From: Hymenopus coronatus
Taxonomy: Eukaryota > Arthropoda > Insecta > Mantodea > Hymenopodidae
Direction of reading: 5' to 3'
NCBI GenBank assembly: GCA_030762935.1
Contig: CM060890.1
Span: forward strand, 62,374,765-62,438,764
Length of the DNA stretch: 64,000 nt
The first letter of the stretch is position 1, and each line of letters starts with the position of its first letter. Positions 34,263 to 45,765 of this stretch are shown one piece after another. Under the pieces are notes generated by a model. That model had not been told where the DNA came from. It was given only the letters and a program-made list of their open reading frames with translations, and did no database searches. The position numbers were made by a program, and so were the translations under genes.

Positions 34263-34624
34263 AAAAAACGCCTCCAGAGTAGGCTACATAACTCAAGAAC
34301 GTAGTTAATAAAACGCAGTGCCGCACTGTCAAGTGATTAGTTCGAGATTTTACAGATTTTTGCGACGTTAAATCTTGAGAACGCTAGTAACGAGCTGCTT
34401 AACTCGATATTTGTATACTCTGGCAGCAGTTTTAAAGACATTCTAAACCTATTTTTCAACCTACTTCGCTTTAACACCGACTTATCCGCATCTGATACCC
34501 ACAAGTTCAACACTATGTAGTTGCGTTATGTTTATCCAGGGACCATGCATCACCGATCTCAAATTACTTATATCAATCACGTGCACAGACTCGCAAATTA
34601 TTTCGGTGTAGTTCATTAACACCC

Positions 34625-34670
<46 letters not shown>

Positions 34671-34905
34671 TTCTGCTTATGGAATATGTGAAGTATTATT
34701 AGACACGGGCTCACGTGGATTACATTAGAACATGAGCATGATAAAATTTACTGAACCAGAACGGTATCAGAGTCTGCCCCATTTGCGAGGAGAAGGAGTC
34801 GTGGGCTCATATCTTAGCAAGATGTAGGGTAACAAGAAATGGAGAGAAAAGTATATACCGAGATCCTTTGCCACCGCGAATGGAGAGTTAGAAGGGTGTT
34901 GGACG
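34263..34905. other. Unassigned; TA microsatellite inside
   Basis: No gene or repeat match apart from the (TA)n tract at 34627-34667. Confidence 0.4.
34627..34667. repeat. (TA)n microsatellite
   Basis: About 20 TA units. Confidence 0.95.
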
Positions 34906-35157
34906 CTATTGGCAGGCATGGAAGACGCGGAGGGTGCATAAATTGCTGCTTAAGCCTTTCGCAGCGCAAGGGATCGTGGGTTCGAGTCCCGCCTTGGGCA
35001 TGGGTGTTATATGTTTGTGTATGTGTGTGTAAAAAGTAAAACAGAAATTCAGTAGTCATACAGTAATCAAAGTAAACAAATTAGGTAAATAAAAAGGAGG
35101 TTATACATCGCCGGAGTCCCGATCAGACTCCGGAACTGTATTAAAAAAAAAAAAAAA
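34906..35157 (+). mobile_element. SINE-A copy, sense, with poly-A tail
   Basis: This is the only SINE-A copy in plus orientation. The tRNA-like part with the B-box 'gtgggttcgagtcccgcc' is at 34976-34993. A GT-rich linker and the family end 'gccggagtcccgatcagactcc' follow, and the element ends in A16 (35142-35157). This fixes the 3' end of the family. Confidence 0.75.
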
Positions 35158-36650
35158 CCGAGATAGCTGAGTTCGTGAAGGTTGATATTAGGGAAGGGGG
35201 AGCAACGACAATAAGAGCTAAAAAGTAATAACATTTTATATACTTTGTCATCCTTTTCGATCATTGTTTTGTTGTGGTATTAATATTATGTGCATATAAT
35301 TTTCTTATGTGTATTTGTTTACTATAATGCATGGGAAAAAGGTTTAGCTTTTATAGCGTATTGTAAATTTAAGATACTAAATTTGAATACGTCTGTATTT
35401 TTATTTCATTTTTGTTTTTAACTTTGCTTACTATTTTGTGTATTACAAAATCATTTACGGTCTTTGGACCCGTGCGATTAATGAAGACAGATGTAGGTAT
35501 ACTAGTATTTAAGTAAATACAATTATACTTTATTCATTAATACGGAGTAATATTGTCACTGGTTTATGTAGTTAACATACATTTGTGCTCGCTGAAGGTT
35601 TATGCCATGAGTAACGAGAAAGAGCAACCACGGATGAAGGATTTTCGGTTATTTCGATATTTCACTTTAGCAACACATGACAGTTTCCTCAGGCTCAGGA
35701 AAGAGAAGATAATTGATATCTTGTTTACATGGACCAACTATTAATGAGCCCGCGTATACGTAAGAATAACGAACTTCAGTAACATCAACGTTGACAAGCG
35801 CACGCATTGTATCCATTGTGGTTTCTTTTAAAAGACGGAAGGGGAAGGGGAACCGAAAAGATTAAGTGTCTTCTACAGAAACGTTTAGAAACTTTCTTCC
35901 TGGATGCGAGGTTGTTGTCTTTGTTGAGCTGTCTTTGTCTTGAGGAAAATGAAAAACAGGGGTTAAGAATTTCCCTTACTTATTGGGATTCCTCTGCTGC
36001 TAGACTTGGGAGCACTTTAGCCTAATTGGAAGTTATTCGGGCGAGAAATTAAGTGCGCCTGGTTTCACAGAGGGCAAACAAATGCTCATGTCTTCGGCGA
36101 GAAAAAGCTGCGTGAAAGGGATTTTAATGCTGTTGCTCTGGTTACCAACTGCAAGAGCTCTTTCACAAGAACGGACAAGATGCAAGTGGATAAAGAGTAG
36201 AAGAGGAGCACTACCCGAAAGTAAAAGGTGGAAAGAGAGATGTCTGAGTCGAAAGAAAATCCCGCCAACTTTGCCTCACCCCTTCCATCACAAAATGGCG
36301 GAATATAAACTATGTCAGCTGGTCTTCTTCCCAGAAGCTTCAGTCAACCTCTCGGTAATCTCTCACTCTCCTCTTTCCCTTTCGCATGCTATGCTTTCTC
36401 ATCCATTCGTCCATCCATCCATGCCTTCATTCTCCATAGATTTTTTTTTTCATTCTGTGCATTACCCAAGTTATTCTTACTTTTTTTTTCGTGCCACATA
36501 TGTCCGTGTCTCAAGCCCTTCCCCTTACCTACTTCCACTACATCAACGCGTTTACTTTCTCAAGCCGTTGCTACCTCTGCCCCTCTACTGCCCTATTTTG
36601 CATTTGCGTCCGTTGATTTAACCTGACGGGTTTCCCATGTTGGGAACTTT
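35158..36650. other. Low-repeat island, no recognised gene
   Basis: About 1.5 kb without Rep-A or SINE matches, with 35790-36620 more GC-balanced than the rest of the window. It holds a 179-codon frame (36082-36621) that starts with a hydrophobic run (GILMLLLWLPTARALS) like a signal peptide, but the rest is low-complexity Ser/Phe/Pro/Leu and I recognise no domain. An AAAATGGCGG motif at 36294-36303, like a YY1 site, could mark promoter DNA. This is the best place in the window to look for host sequence, but I claim no gene. Confidence 0.35.
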
Positions 36651-36828
36651 GATAACGTCAAATCTTAAGCTGGACTGCTTTGTAGTCCAAAAGCCAATGT
36701 CAGAGTTGGGCCGCATGCGCATGAATTTATTTAAATTTGAAGGTCGTTAACCTTTTTATCAAAAAGTCCCTAATTTTTGTAAACCCTTTATATTTTATAA
36801 GGGGAGGATGTAGCGTAATTCAGTCTGC

Positions 36829-37010
36829 AACACAAATGTAACCATATTGTAAATTACAAGCGAGTTTATTTGTTGCGCAAATAATACGTTGCTATTGCAT
36901 AATTTATTATTATTACCATTCTTTGTATTATTATTATTATCATTATTATTACTATGATTATTATTATCATTATTGTTATCATTATCAGTATAATTATCAT
37001 TATCATTATT

Positions 37011-37064
<54 letters not shown>

Positions 37065-37138
37065 AACACAAATGTACGCATATTGTAAATTACAAGTCGT
37101 TGATTAGTTGAGCAAATAATACGATACCATTGTATAGT

Positions 37139-37201
<63 letters not shown>
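36829..37201. repeat. Duplicated unit with (ATT)n arrays
   Basis: The block 'acacaaatgta..catattgtaaattacaag' followed by 'caaataatac' occurs at about 36829-36905 and again at 37065-37140. Each copy is followed by an ATT microsatellite (36904-37063 imperfect, 37139-37201 pure). The unit is about 236 bp. Confidence 0.9.
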
Positions 37202-37202
<1 letters not shown>

Positions 37203-37534
37203 AGTCCTTAGCATGACTTCATTTGGCAGGGAAGTAAAGCCGTTGGTCACGTGTAATGATTATTTGCACAGAGTGAAAGAACCCCATATCATTAAAAAGG
37301 GGGTCTGTGAGCTAAGTTTATAGTGTTTTACGTCCGCAAGTTGTGATTTTGATCTATAGAGCCATCTGTGGGCGATGAGTTGATCCCTCGACACCATGTA
37401 CACATACTAGCGAACTCGCGAGCTAGAAATTTCCTAATCAAGGAAGCAATGTAATGGTGGCCAACCATACCCCGAAATGGCACTCTAAATATGTAGATAC
37501 TGATTACAAGTGGATATGAAACTGCTCCACCAAT
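37202..37534. other. No recognised feature
   Basis: Mixed sequence between the ATT array and a Rep-A copy. No match was seen. Confidence 0.35.
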
Positions 37535-38376
37535 TTTACTTCGTCTAATTTGTACATAGTACATAGATAGAAAAGGTTTAGTACGCCACCCAAAAATTCT
37601 TAACCGAGATTTCACAGGAAATACACGTTTTACGGTCCGTGGTATCGAAAAAAAACATTTTTAAAAAAATGCTATGTGCGTCCTTCTATCCATAGTTTTG
37701 TGAACACAATAACTCCAGCTTGGTATTTTAAGTTTAGTATCTTTAAAGTATGTGACACGAAAATTTTTAGAAAACATCTCCAACTCCAGACTAACTTTTA
37801 CATGAAAAAAAAATGAAAATGTTGTTTTTTCAAACATAGCTCAACGATTTTGATTAAAATACCATATATTAAAGCTGCTCACATAACAAACAAAATATAG
37901 GTGTTGAATTTTCTCGAAATAGCCTCCTCAAACCTCTTCATTGTAGATGACTTTTGTCTAACTGGTAAACCTTAAGAGATAGACAAAACCTTACTACATA
38001 ACAAAATGCAGACCTGGTTAAAACAATTTATGACATACATTTTCTTTGTGGAGTTGACCATTTCCGAGATATCCCTTGTTATTGATTTAAACTTTAAAGT
38101 ACTTAAAACTTTTCTCATTCAGACATTGGTCAACTCCTGTCCATGCAAGGAAACGAATTTCAATCACATATCAACTAGTTTTTAAAACATTTGAATATCG
38201 CTTTAGCATAGTGTACTCCCATATGTCCCTTCTACTTATAAAGGAACTAAGTAACAAGACCATTTCTACTACTGTTTATCACCATTGACATGAATTAGAA
38301 AGAAAAATAAGGTTTTTAACAGCAATTTTACAGAGATGTAGAGAAAGTTATGTGAATGGATCACTTCAGATTTTCT
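37535..38376 (+). mobile_element. Rep-A copy 11, near full length
   Basis: The left end with 'gtacatagtacatagatagaaaagg' is at 37552-37576. Inner blocks follow without large gaps, and the right end 'gagatgtagagaaagttatgtgaatgg' lies at 38333-38359. Confidence 0.85.
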
Positions 38377-38738
38377 TTTTCCCCCTTTTTTAATTTATGT
38401 ACAAAATTTCAGCTTTGTATGTACAGTATTTCACTTATTTATTTTTTAACACAATGATACTCTTTTAGACTCATTAAATTTGCTTATTGCTCTCGTTACC
38501 ACCTACTTTGGTATCTATAAATATAATATTTCACTCAAAACGTTTTCAGTATTTTAGAAACCGAGAAAAAAAAGATTTTAAAAGGTCTATGCACCTGGAT
38601 CTGTGATTTAAAAATGAAAAAATAAAATGAATACAAAAATTGGAATTTAAGGCCAGCATTTTCCAGAAGGCAAGAAGTATTTACCAAAAACTCTGTCTTT
38701 CCCAAGTTTCCTTATGTACGAAAACATTTGTTGTACGC

Positions 38739-38785
<47 letters not shown>

Positions 38786-39065
38786 CTTTTCGATAAGGCA
38801 TCATGTTTTATGATTTTGACTTAAAATGACTTAAACTACATTTTTATGTCTGGCTGTTTTATGTGTAAGTTATAACTGGGAAAACACAACAGAAGAAAAA
38901 TGAAAATAAGCGCAACCAAAGACTAAAATTTGTGCACAATTTGTAGTCTTCGAAATATTCCCGACTTTTATCTTTATGCATTCCTGATATGAACCGTTGA
39001 TAAAAAGTACTTTTATGTCTCTGAATATGATCACTATCATAATTGTTGATCGAAAGGTTTTCTGT
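38377..39065. other. No recognised gene; CT microsatellite inside
   Basis: AT-rich sequence with a (CT)n tract at 38739-38783. Confidence 0.4.
38739..38783. repeat. (CT)n microsatellite
   Basis: About 21 units with one interruption. Confidence 0.95.
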
Positions 39066-39840
39066 AGCAGTACAATGTGCAATGTGCATATTAGACAGAG
39101 AAGGTATATATTCTACCCAAAAATTCAATAACGATATTGTACCCGAAAAATCTTTTTCGAAAAGTCTGATTTTCTCAAAAATGGTTGTGACGATTTTGAT
39201 TAAAATAACATGTGTTTAAGGCATTAATATGTTAAAGGAAATGTATACCTTGAATTTTCTAGGAAAAGCCTCTGAAAACTTCATTCTGGATATCTTTGTA
39301 TAACTTTTGCATAAGGTGTAAATCGTAAGATATAGACAAAAACTTTATATACAAAATGTGGATGTCATTAAAACCAGTATTTATACCATATACTTATTTT
39401 GTATATTTAAAAGCTCCCGAGATATTCTGTGTTATTGCCATCAATTTTAATTGTTTAAGCCTTTCTCAAATGATGGTCATGTTTCTTTCTTCGGTCCTGT
39501 TTATTCCGGGCAAGCAAAGAGAAAGGCTTTTATAGGAACTAGCTATCTCTTTATCCCTTCTCTTTAAAAATAATCAATAATTTCAAGATAAGAGTATAAA
39601 CTTTCGTAAGAAAAGTTTAACAAAACATAAATAAATCTTTTGTTTGTTAAGAACGCTGCCGGGATCATATCAACGCCGCTGGTGTGCCGTAATATTGCCT
39701 CGAAGGAGTTTTTAATATGTCAGTAAATCTAATGAAATGGGGGTGTCGCTTTTAAGCACCCCTGATGTTGGGATCAAAAGGCAGCGCCTAACGTACCGAG
39801 CCACCTTTGAGAAATAGCTAGAGAAAGTCATAGTTTTTCT
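39066..39840 (+). mobile_element. Rep-A copy 12, internally deleted and interrupted
   Basis: A left-end part (39070-39145) joins directly to the block 'tttttcgaaaagtctgattttctc', skipping the GT block. The right-end motif 'agctagagaaagtcatag' is at 39819-39836, after a foreign insert (39640-39812). Confidence 0.75.
39640..39812 (-). mobile_element. SINE-G, tRNA-like, inserted in Rep-A
   Basis: On the minus strand 'caaaggtggctcggtacgttagg' is A-box-like and 'ccttttgatcccaac' lies where a variable arm and T arm begin. It splits a Rep-A copy just before its right end. Confidence 0.45.
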
Positions 39841-39899
39841 CTCCCTGATACCACAAACTATATAAGTGTTGCCAAAAAGCTTTCAGTACAGGTTTGTCA

Positions 39900-40738
39900 T
39901 TGTTATTTTCTCTACATAGCCCATAGAGAAGGTATTGCACTCCAACGAAAAATTCCATGCCGAGATTTCATCGGAAATACACGTTTTAGGGTCCTGTGTA
40001 TTAAATAAAAAGTGTTTTCAGAAAAAGGTGTGTTTGTGTGTGTGTGTGTGTGTGAGTGTGTGTGTGTTCGTGAAAAAAATAACTTAAAACAGAAAGTCTG
40101 TAAAATACCAAACAAAGTATTTAAGTTTAGTATTTCCCAAGATGCGACACGAAGATTTTGAGAAAAATACCCTACACTAAACTACCGCTTACATAGAACA
40201 AATTCAAAAATAGCTCTAGCAATTTTGAAAATGTCATATATCAAAGATATTTACATTACAAATAAGAGGTATATACAGTATTTCATTCTGGATGAAGTTT
40301 GCATAACTGAAGTTTGCATAACTGAAGTTTGCAAGAGTTACAGAAACCTTATTGCATAAAAATATAGATCTCTACTAAAATACTATATATGTCATATACA
40401 TTTTTTGCCATTTTTAGATATTCCTTATTATTCTTTTCAGTTTTAAAATCCTTAAACTTTTCACATACAGATATTTTTCAACTACTGGCAATGCAAAAAA
40501 ACAGACTTCAACCACATGGCAACCAGTTTTTACAATAGTTCAATAGTTTACTATCGCTTTACGTTAGTGTATTCCCTTAGTTCCTTTTATTTTATAAGAA
40601 ACTAAGTAAAAATCCATGCCTCCTAATGTTTATCTTGATTAGAATGAAACAGATGGAAGAATAAACTTTTAATACCATGTAATGTGTTACCAAAATGTTG
40701 AGAAAAAGTCATGTGAATGGGACACATCATAGTCTGTC
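39900..40738 (+). mobile_element. Rep-A copy 13, near full length
   Basis: The left end 'ttattttctctacatagcccatagagaagg' is at 39903. A (GT)n expansion is at 40029-40068. A triplicated 15-mer (gcataactgaagttt) lies at 40300-40340. The right end 'gttgagaaaaagtcatgtgaatggg' is at 40697-40721. Confidence 0.85.
40029..40068. repeat. (GT)n microsatellite inside Rep-A
   Basis: About 19 GT units with interruptions, at the standard GT position of Rep-A. Confidence 0.95.
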
Positions 40739-41052
40739 CTTTATGTAACCCGTTATCGTAATGGAGGTTTTTGCTATAGGAACAACTTCTGTTGTTTTGC
40801 CCGCTGAAATATAGTTTATTAACGTTGGTTTTTTAAACACAAACATACCCATAAACACGCACATTCTCTCCCACATTCACACTTTGACATTGTGGGGGAT
40901 AAGGAATAATACCAATTAAAGAAGAATTCATCGCTCCAGCCTAGAATCGATCCAGAACGCTGACCACGCGAACCAAGAGCAGTCAACACACATATTTTCG
41001 TGGATAAATATAGTTGCAGGACGCTACGATGACAATCAAGCATTAATAATTA

Positions 41053-41802
41053 TTAAAAATCTGATGTGTTCCATACACATGACTTTCTCTACATACGCTC
41101 TACAAAGCATTTTCACAAAAAGGTCTGTGTGTGTCCGTGTGTCTGTGGATACAATAACTCAAAAATGAAAAGTCGGTAAAATACCAAACTTTGTATTTAA
41201 GTTTAGTATCTGCAAGGGATGCGAGACGAAGATTTTCAGAAAAATCCCCCCACCCCAAACGACCCTTTTTGGATCTAACGATTTTGATTCAAATATAATA
41301 TTTTAAAGATATTTACCTTACAAATAAAATGTATATTTTGTATTTTCTGGGAATAGCCTTGAAGACTATTTTATTTTCGACGAATTTTACAGAATTTTGC
41401 ATAACTGATAAACCCTAAGAGACTGGAAAAACTTACTACACAAAAATGAGAGCAATTTAAAACACACAATTTATGTAGGTATATGCATTTTTTTTCATGG
41501 AGTTCATCTTTTTTTAGACATTCCTTGCTCTTGGTTTCAGGTGCAAAGAATTATACTTTTCTGACACAGGACTTTTGTCAACTCCTGTCCATACAAACAA
41601 GGGACATTCATTTACATAGCAACCAGCTTTTGACCACTTTAACCTATGGTACTCTCTTATTTCACTTCTACTTACAAGTAAGCAAGTAATAAGACTATTT
41701 CTGCAATTGCTTTCGATTATTATGAAGTAAATAGAAGCTTTTTAACAATAATTTTGTGCAGAGATGCAGAGAAAGTCATGTGAATAGAACACATCAGATT
41801 TT
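41053..41802 (+). mobile_element. Rep-A copy 14 with 38-bp terminal inverted repeats
   Basis: The left end begins AAAAATCTGATGTGTTCC and continues 'atacacatgactttctctac' (41054-41091). This is the near-perfect inverse of the right end (41765-41802). From about 41105 ('gcattttcacaaaaaggtctg') the normal Rep-A interior follows. The usual left palindrome is replaced, so either this is the complete form of the element or the right end was copied to the left. Confidence 0.85.
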
Positions 41803-42830
41803 TCTATATCTTATTGTTTTGCAGTTATGCAAACTTAATCCCAAATGAACAGCTCTGCAGAGGATATTCTATAACATATAAGTAACACGTTTCATTTGTC
41901 ATGACAGACCATAAATATTTGGCACGTTATTCAAAATCGTTAACCTAGTTTGACAAAAATAAATATGCATATATTGTAAAATCCTGGCATCGACTATTTG
42001 GGTGGAATACATACATTCTCTACCTATTATGTCCGCGGTAGGGAAAGTAAAACAAATATACTATTTGACAGAATGTTTTTCACTGAACATTTCCGTTTAT
42101 CTCTTATAGTTGCTAGTTATAATAATTCTGTAAAATGCAATAGAAATAGATAGAATTTCGTAGTAAATTTACAACAAAAATATGCATTTTATTCGGTATT
42201 CCAATATCTAAAATATGTATATCAGATGTTCATCAAAACGGTGGAGCTTTTTTCCCTATAAAATGACACAACATTGCAATTGACAGAAAACAAAGTACAG
42301 AACCAAAGGAATACAGACACACCCAGGATGATACATAAAGGTGAACCCAACAAGATTTCAGAGTGAGAAAAGCCTAAAAATCCATAACCATAAAGGAAGG
42401 AAAGGAGAAGAAGAGTATATTACGAAGAACCTCTACAGTAGGTCTGAAAATATCACACTAGATGCCTCATGGTATAGGATAGTGAAAATATAGATTAGAA
42501 AAAAAGTGCAGAAGTACAATTTTCTCAGTGTTTTCTCTTTGGAAACGAGTTCATTTATTATAATGTTAAAATATCCCTTTTTTTTACAAGTTGCATGAGA
42601 TATTACTCCAATTTTACCCTACAACCAGATACTTTTAGCACAAGAAATATAGGAATATAAGAAAAGTGTTACCAAACTTACAAGTTTATTTCCATTTGTG
42701 GTCATAAAAATATTAAAAATAAAGAGGTTGCGCTCTCACCTTTTCACTGATAAATTAAGGGGGAGTGAATGGTGAAATTTCAATATTTTCGGTAAAAATA
42801 TTGCTTATTGTTTTGTTTTTGTTTCTTTTT
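41803..42830. other. Mostly unassigned
   Basis: AT-rich sequence. The only match is a small Rep-A fragment at 41985-42050. Confidence 0.4.
41985..42050 (-). mobile_element. Rep-A left-end fragment
   Basis: The segment 'ggcatcgactatttgggtggaatac...ttctctacctattatgtccgcggtagggaaagtaaa' is the inverse of a Rep-A left end with a decayed palindrome. Confidence 0.7.
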
Positions 42831-44060
42831 TCATGGAAAAAGTTGCACACTTTAAAATGCATAGATTCAAAGTCCTGCAAGTTTCCTTGATTACGTCATA
42901 TTTAAAAATCACACATATGGTGTCCTGTGGTGGGCGTGGAATAATTTTTGTGCTAGTTCAAAATCCCACTTTGTCCATAGAACATGGTAGTTTGTATAGT
43001 ATAATAACGGATAAGCATTGGTATATGACAGCATAAGAAGCAATAATATCTGTTTTTGTTTGTTTACATAACGGAACAACGAAAATGTTCTCTTTGGTTT
43101 GGATGCTATTTGTTATCTCTTTTAAAAGCACATGGTTATGCAACCATCACAGTTTGCAGTTAAGTTCTTGAAGCTGCCACAGGAAGGGAAGGAACAAGCA
43201 ATAAAGTTGGGCGCTTATACAGAAGCCTTCTGTACAAATTGTATGCAAACTCTGAAAGACATTTACCTAGACTTTAGTCTTTATATTTCTGTAGTTCAAA
43301 ACGTAATGCAAACCTCAAAATACATGCTAGCATGTTGAAAATTGACTCTATCTTTTCAAAGCTATGTTTAACAAAAGGAAAATAATATTTTTATTACATC
43401 ATAATTTTTTGAAATAAACAATAAAATGTATGCAAAAATAAAACAAAGATTTAAAAATTTGCTTTTACATGCATATGTATCTTTGTGTTTGTAATGAAAA
43501 TACTTCAGTTTTGTTACACGCTTCTGTAGCATGTTGGAAGTCTCTTGAATTTTATTCATTATTCGTAAGTTGGTAGTAACCCTTATAAATGCCATTGGGC
43601 CTTTTTTTGGAATGCAACCTTGATTTAGTGAACAGCAAGTGACGAGCCGTGAGTGCACAAGCTGCCGACCAATATTCTCAAAATTTCATTGTTTTTATGT
43701 ATAAAGTTAAGGCCTTTAGGTGAACGAATTCCTTGCTGCCGAGCCTTTCTGTGTTTGTTCAAAATTGGTAGCTTAAATAATATTTTACAGAAAGGTTGTG
43801 ACACTTCTATGTTATTGCCTAATTGTTTTCAGTCATTTCACTCAAAAACTGTATGAAAAGATACATTTTGAAAAAATCATTATATTTTAAACCAAAATGT
43901 TTAATAGCTCAAACACTGTTAAAGCTAGAGAAATGAATATCAGAAGAACAACGTCTTTTTATACCCCTGATGTGTGTTCCAAAACAGTTGCCTCTAGATT
44001 CAAAATTGAGGAAAACCTAAAATTCACCCATAGGCTCCTTTAAGTTGGTAACAAAATATG
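42831..44060. other. Unassigned, with weak open frames
   Basis: Frames of 67-96 codons occur on both strands (for example plus 43132-43338, minus 43658-43368). I recognise no family, and the flanking sequence gives no splice or promoter evidence. It could be a decayed element of a kind I do not know. Confidence 0.3.
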
Positions 44061-45600
44061 AATATCTATGAATAAAAAAAAGCGATAAGTTTAGCACTAT
44101 CCCAATAATTTGCATCCTTATATATGGTAAAGAAGTAAGCGTTTTCTTCTTCTATTTTACGGAATCAATAAGACTTTAAAGAATGGAATGAATACGAATG
44201 AAGCGGAATAAAAAAGGAAAGGGAGACTGGATGGGCAATTATGTGCGTAATACACTTTGCATAGTTATGTCCTGCTATTTGCATAAATTTCGACTGAGAA
44301 TCGAGTTAGCAATTAGCAGCTATAGTCGACAACGTAGCCGTCCCTGGAGAAACTGTAGACGATGCACCGGTCTCTAACAAGGCGCAGTTTTACCTACTTC
44401 ACATGACGGATATACATACACTCCCAAATGGAAGGCATCGAGGTGGATATAAAAAGTTGAGCGCCGAGTGAGACAGAAGAACAACGGAGCAATGAAAAAT
44501 GGATTTAATTGGGAGAAACGGGCAACATTCCATTCACTTTTTAATCCCTTTCAGCGAAGGTAAAAAAGTAGATCCATTACTTGAACGACATTTGGGATTT
44601 CGATCTAAAAAGAAAGCTGGATTAATGATTCCATGAAAGTTTGGAGAGAAAGTGGCTTATCTACAAGTTTTCCCACTATTTTACGATGTGCAATAGTGGC
44701 CTGAAACTGTATACAAGGTAAAGGGAGTAGACTGGAATCAGCTTAAAAGTAGAGTATGGTATGTTCTATAATGACTGTCTTAAATCTTCAAGCTGCATTT
44801 GTAACTATGAGAGGAAATTAGAGAATAATAAACGTTGGCTTGAATAAATTAAAAACAAAATAGGTACTTTATTTATTTCACCTTTAACCGTTATGTCTCC
44901 ACATAATCGTCTTCATCGGTCCAACAGCTTAAGAATTTCAGTGTTATAGTCTGCTGTCATTAGACAGGAACACAAGGGTGAAAACTAAACGAAATCCTTC
45001 AAAAACTTATTTACTTTTTCCATCATATACCTAGAGTGCTGGTTGTTTGTTCCGAACCTAAGCAATTCACAACCATTTTTCAGTATTTTTCTAGGACGCT
45101 CAATGTTTCTTCTCCCTTGGGATGTGCAGTCATAAAATCTTTAGGAGCGTAAACATCCTCCATTCGTACGAGTATCACATTCTCATGTAACTTAGCCTAC
45201 AAGAATACATCCGGCTATTTGCTTGATTATAATTTGACCAGGGTAGACTTCTATACTTGTATTATTAAGAAGGAACCATCTAACAGCCATAATCCATATT
45301 TGGTGTAACTAACCATAAAGACATTTGAGCATTATATTTTATCTTTGGTGCATGAGCAGGAATATTAGGAACATCTTTAAGAATTTTAATTCGAGCCGAA
45401 TTAAGGCAACCTGGTTCCTTAATTGGAGATCATCAAATTTATATTGTTAATCAGTAATAATTTTACACGAGTTCTGTCACAGAAGTCTCACAGTATTTCA
45501 AATTCTCCATCCTTGTCCAGGTTTACGTCGGGAAAATATAATTTTGTTATATTACTCAAGGATACATACACACATATCTGTATTTACACACACACATTTG
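44061..45600. other. Unassigned
   Basis: AT-rich to mixed sequence. Near 45065-45110 the minus strand reads RRNIERPRKILKNG, faintly like the Arg/Pro-rich C-terminus of some LINE proteins, without other support. Confidence 0.3.
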
Positions 45601-45604
45601 TATA

Positions 45605-45765
45605 TTAACGTCCTTTAACCCGGTTAGTCACATGGGCTGATGAATGAAATCGGTGACATGATGCTCAAATGATCTCAAGATCCATGTGTTTAAATATACC
45701 CACTAACTCACGTCCTCTTGAATGTAAGGCAAACACTCTACCTTCTTACTACCAAGACGGGGTAT
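45605..45765 (-). mobile_element. tRNA-like SINE fragment
   Basis: On the minus strand 'cttggtagtaagaaggtagagtgtttgcc' resembles an A-box and D arm, and 'gaggacgtgagttagtgggt' a decayed B-box. A CA/TA-rich stretch (45562-45605) borders it. Confidence 0.4.

Noticed and set aside
36082..36621. Secreted protein gene of 179 codons
   Set aside because: Only the first 20 residues look like a signal peptide. The rest is low-complexity, with no splice, transcript or family evidence.
36866..37111. Ile- and Tyr-rich frames
   Set aside because: They translate the ATT microsatellite.
45065..45110. LINE C-terminal fragment on minus (RRNIERPRKILKNG)
   Set aside because: Too short and basic, with no flanking support.
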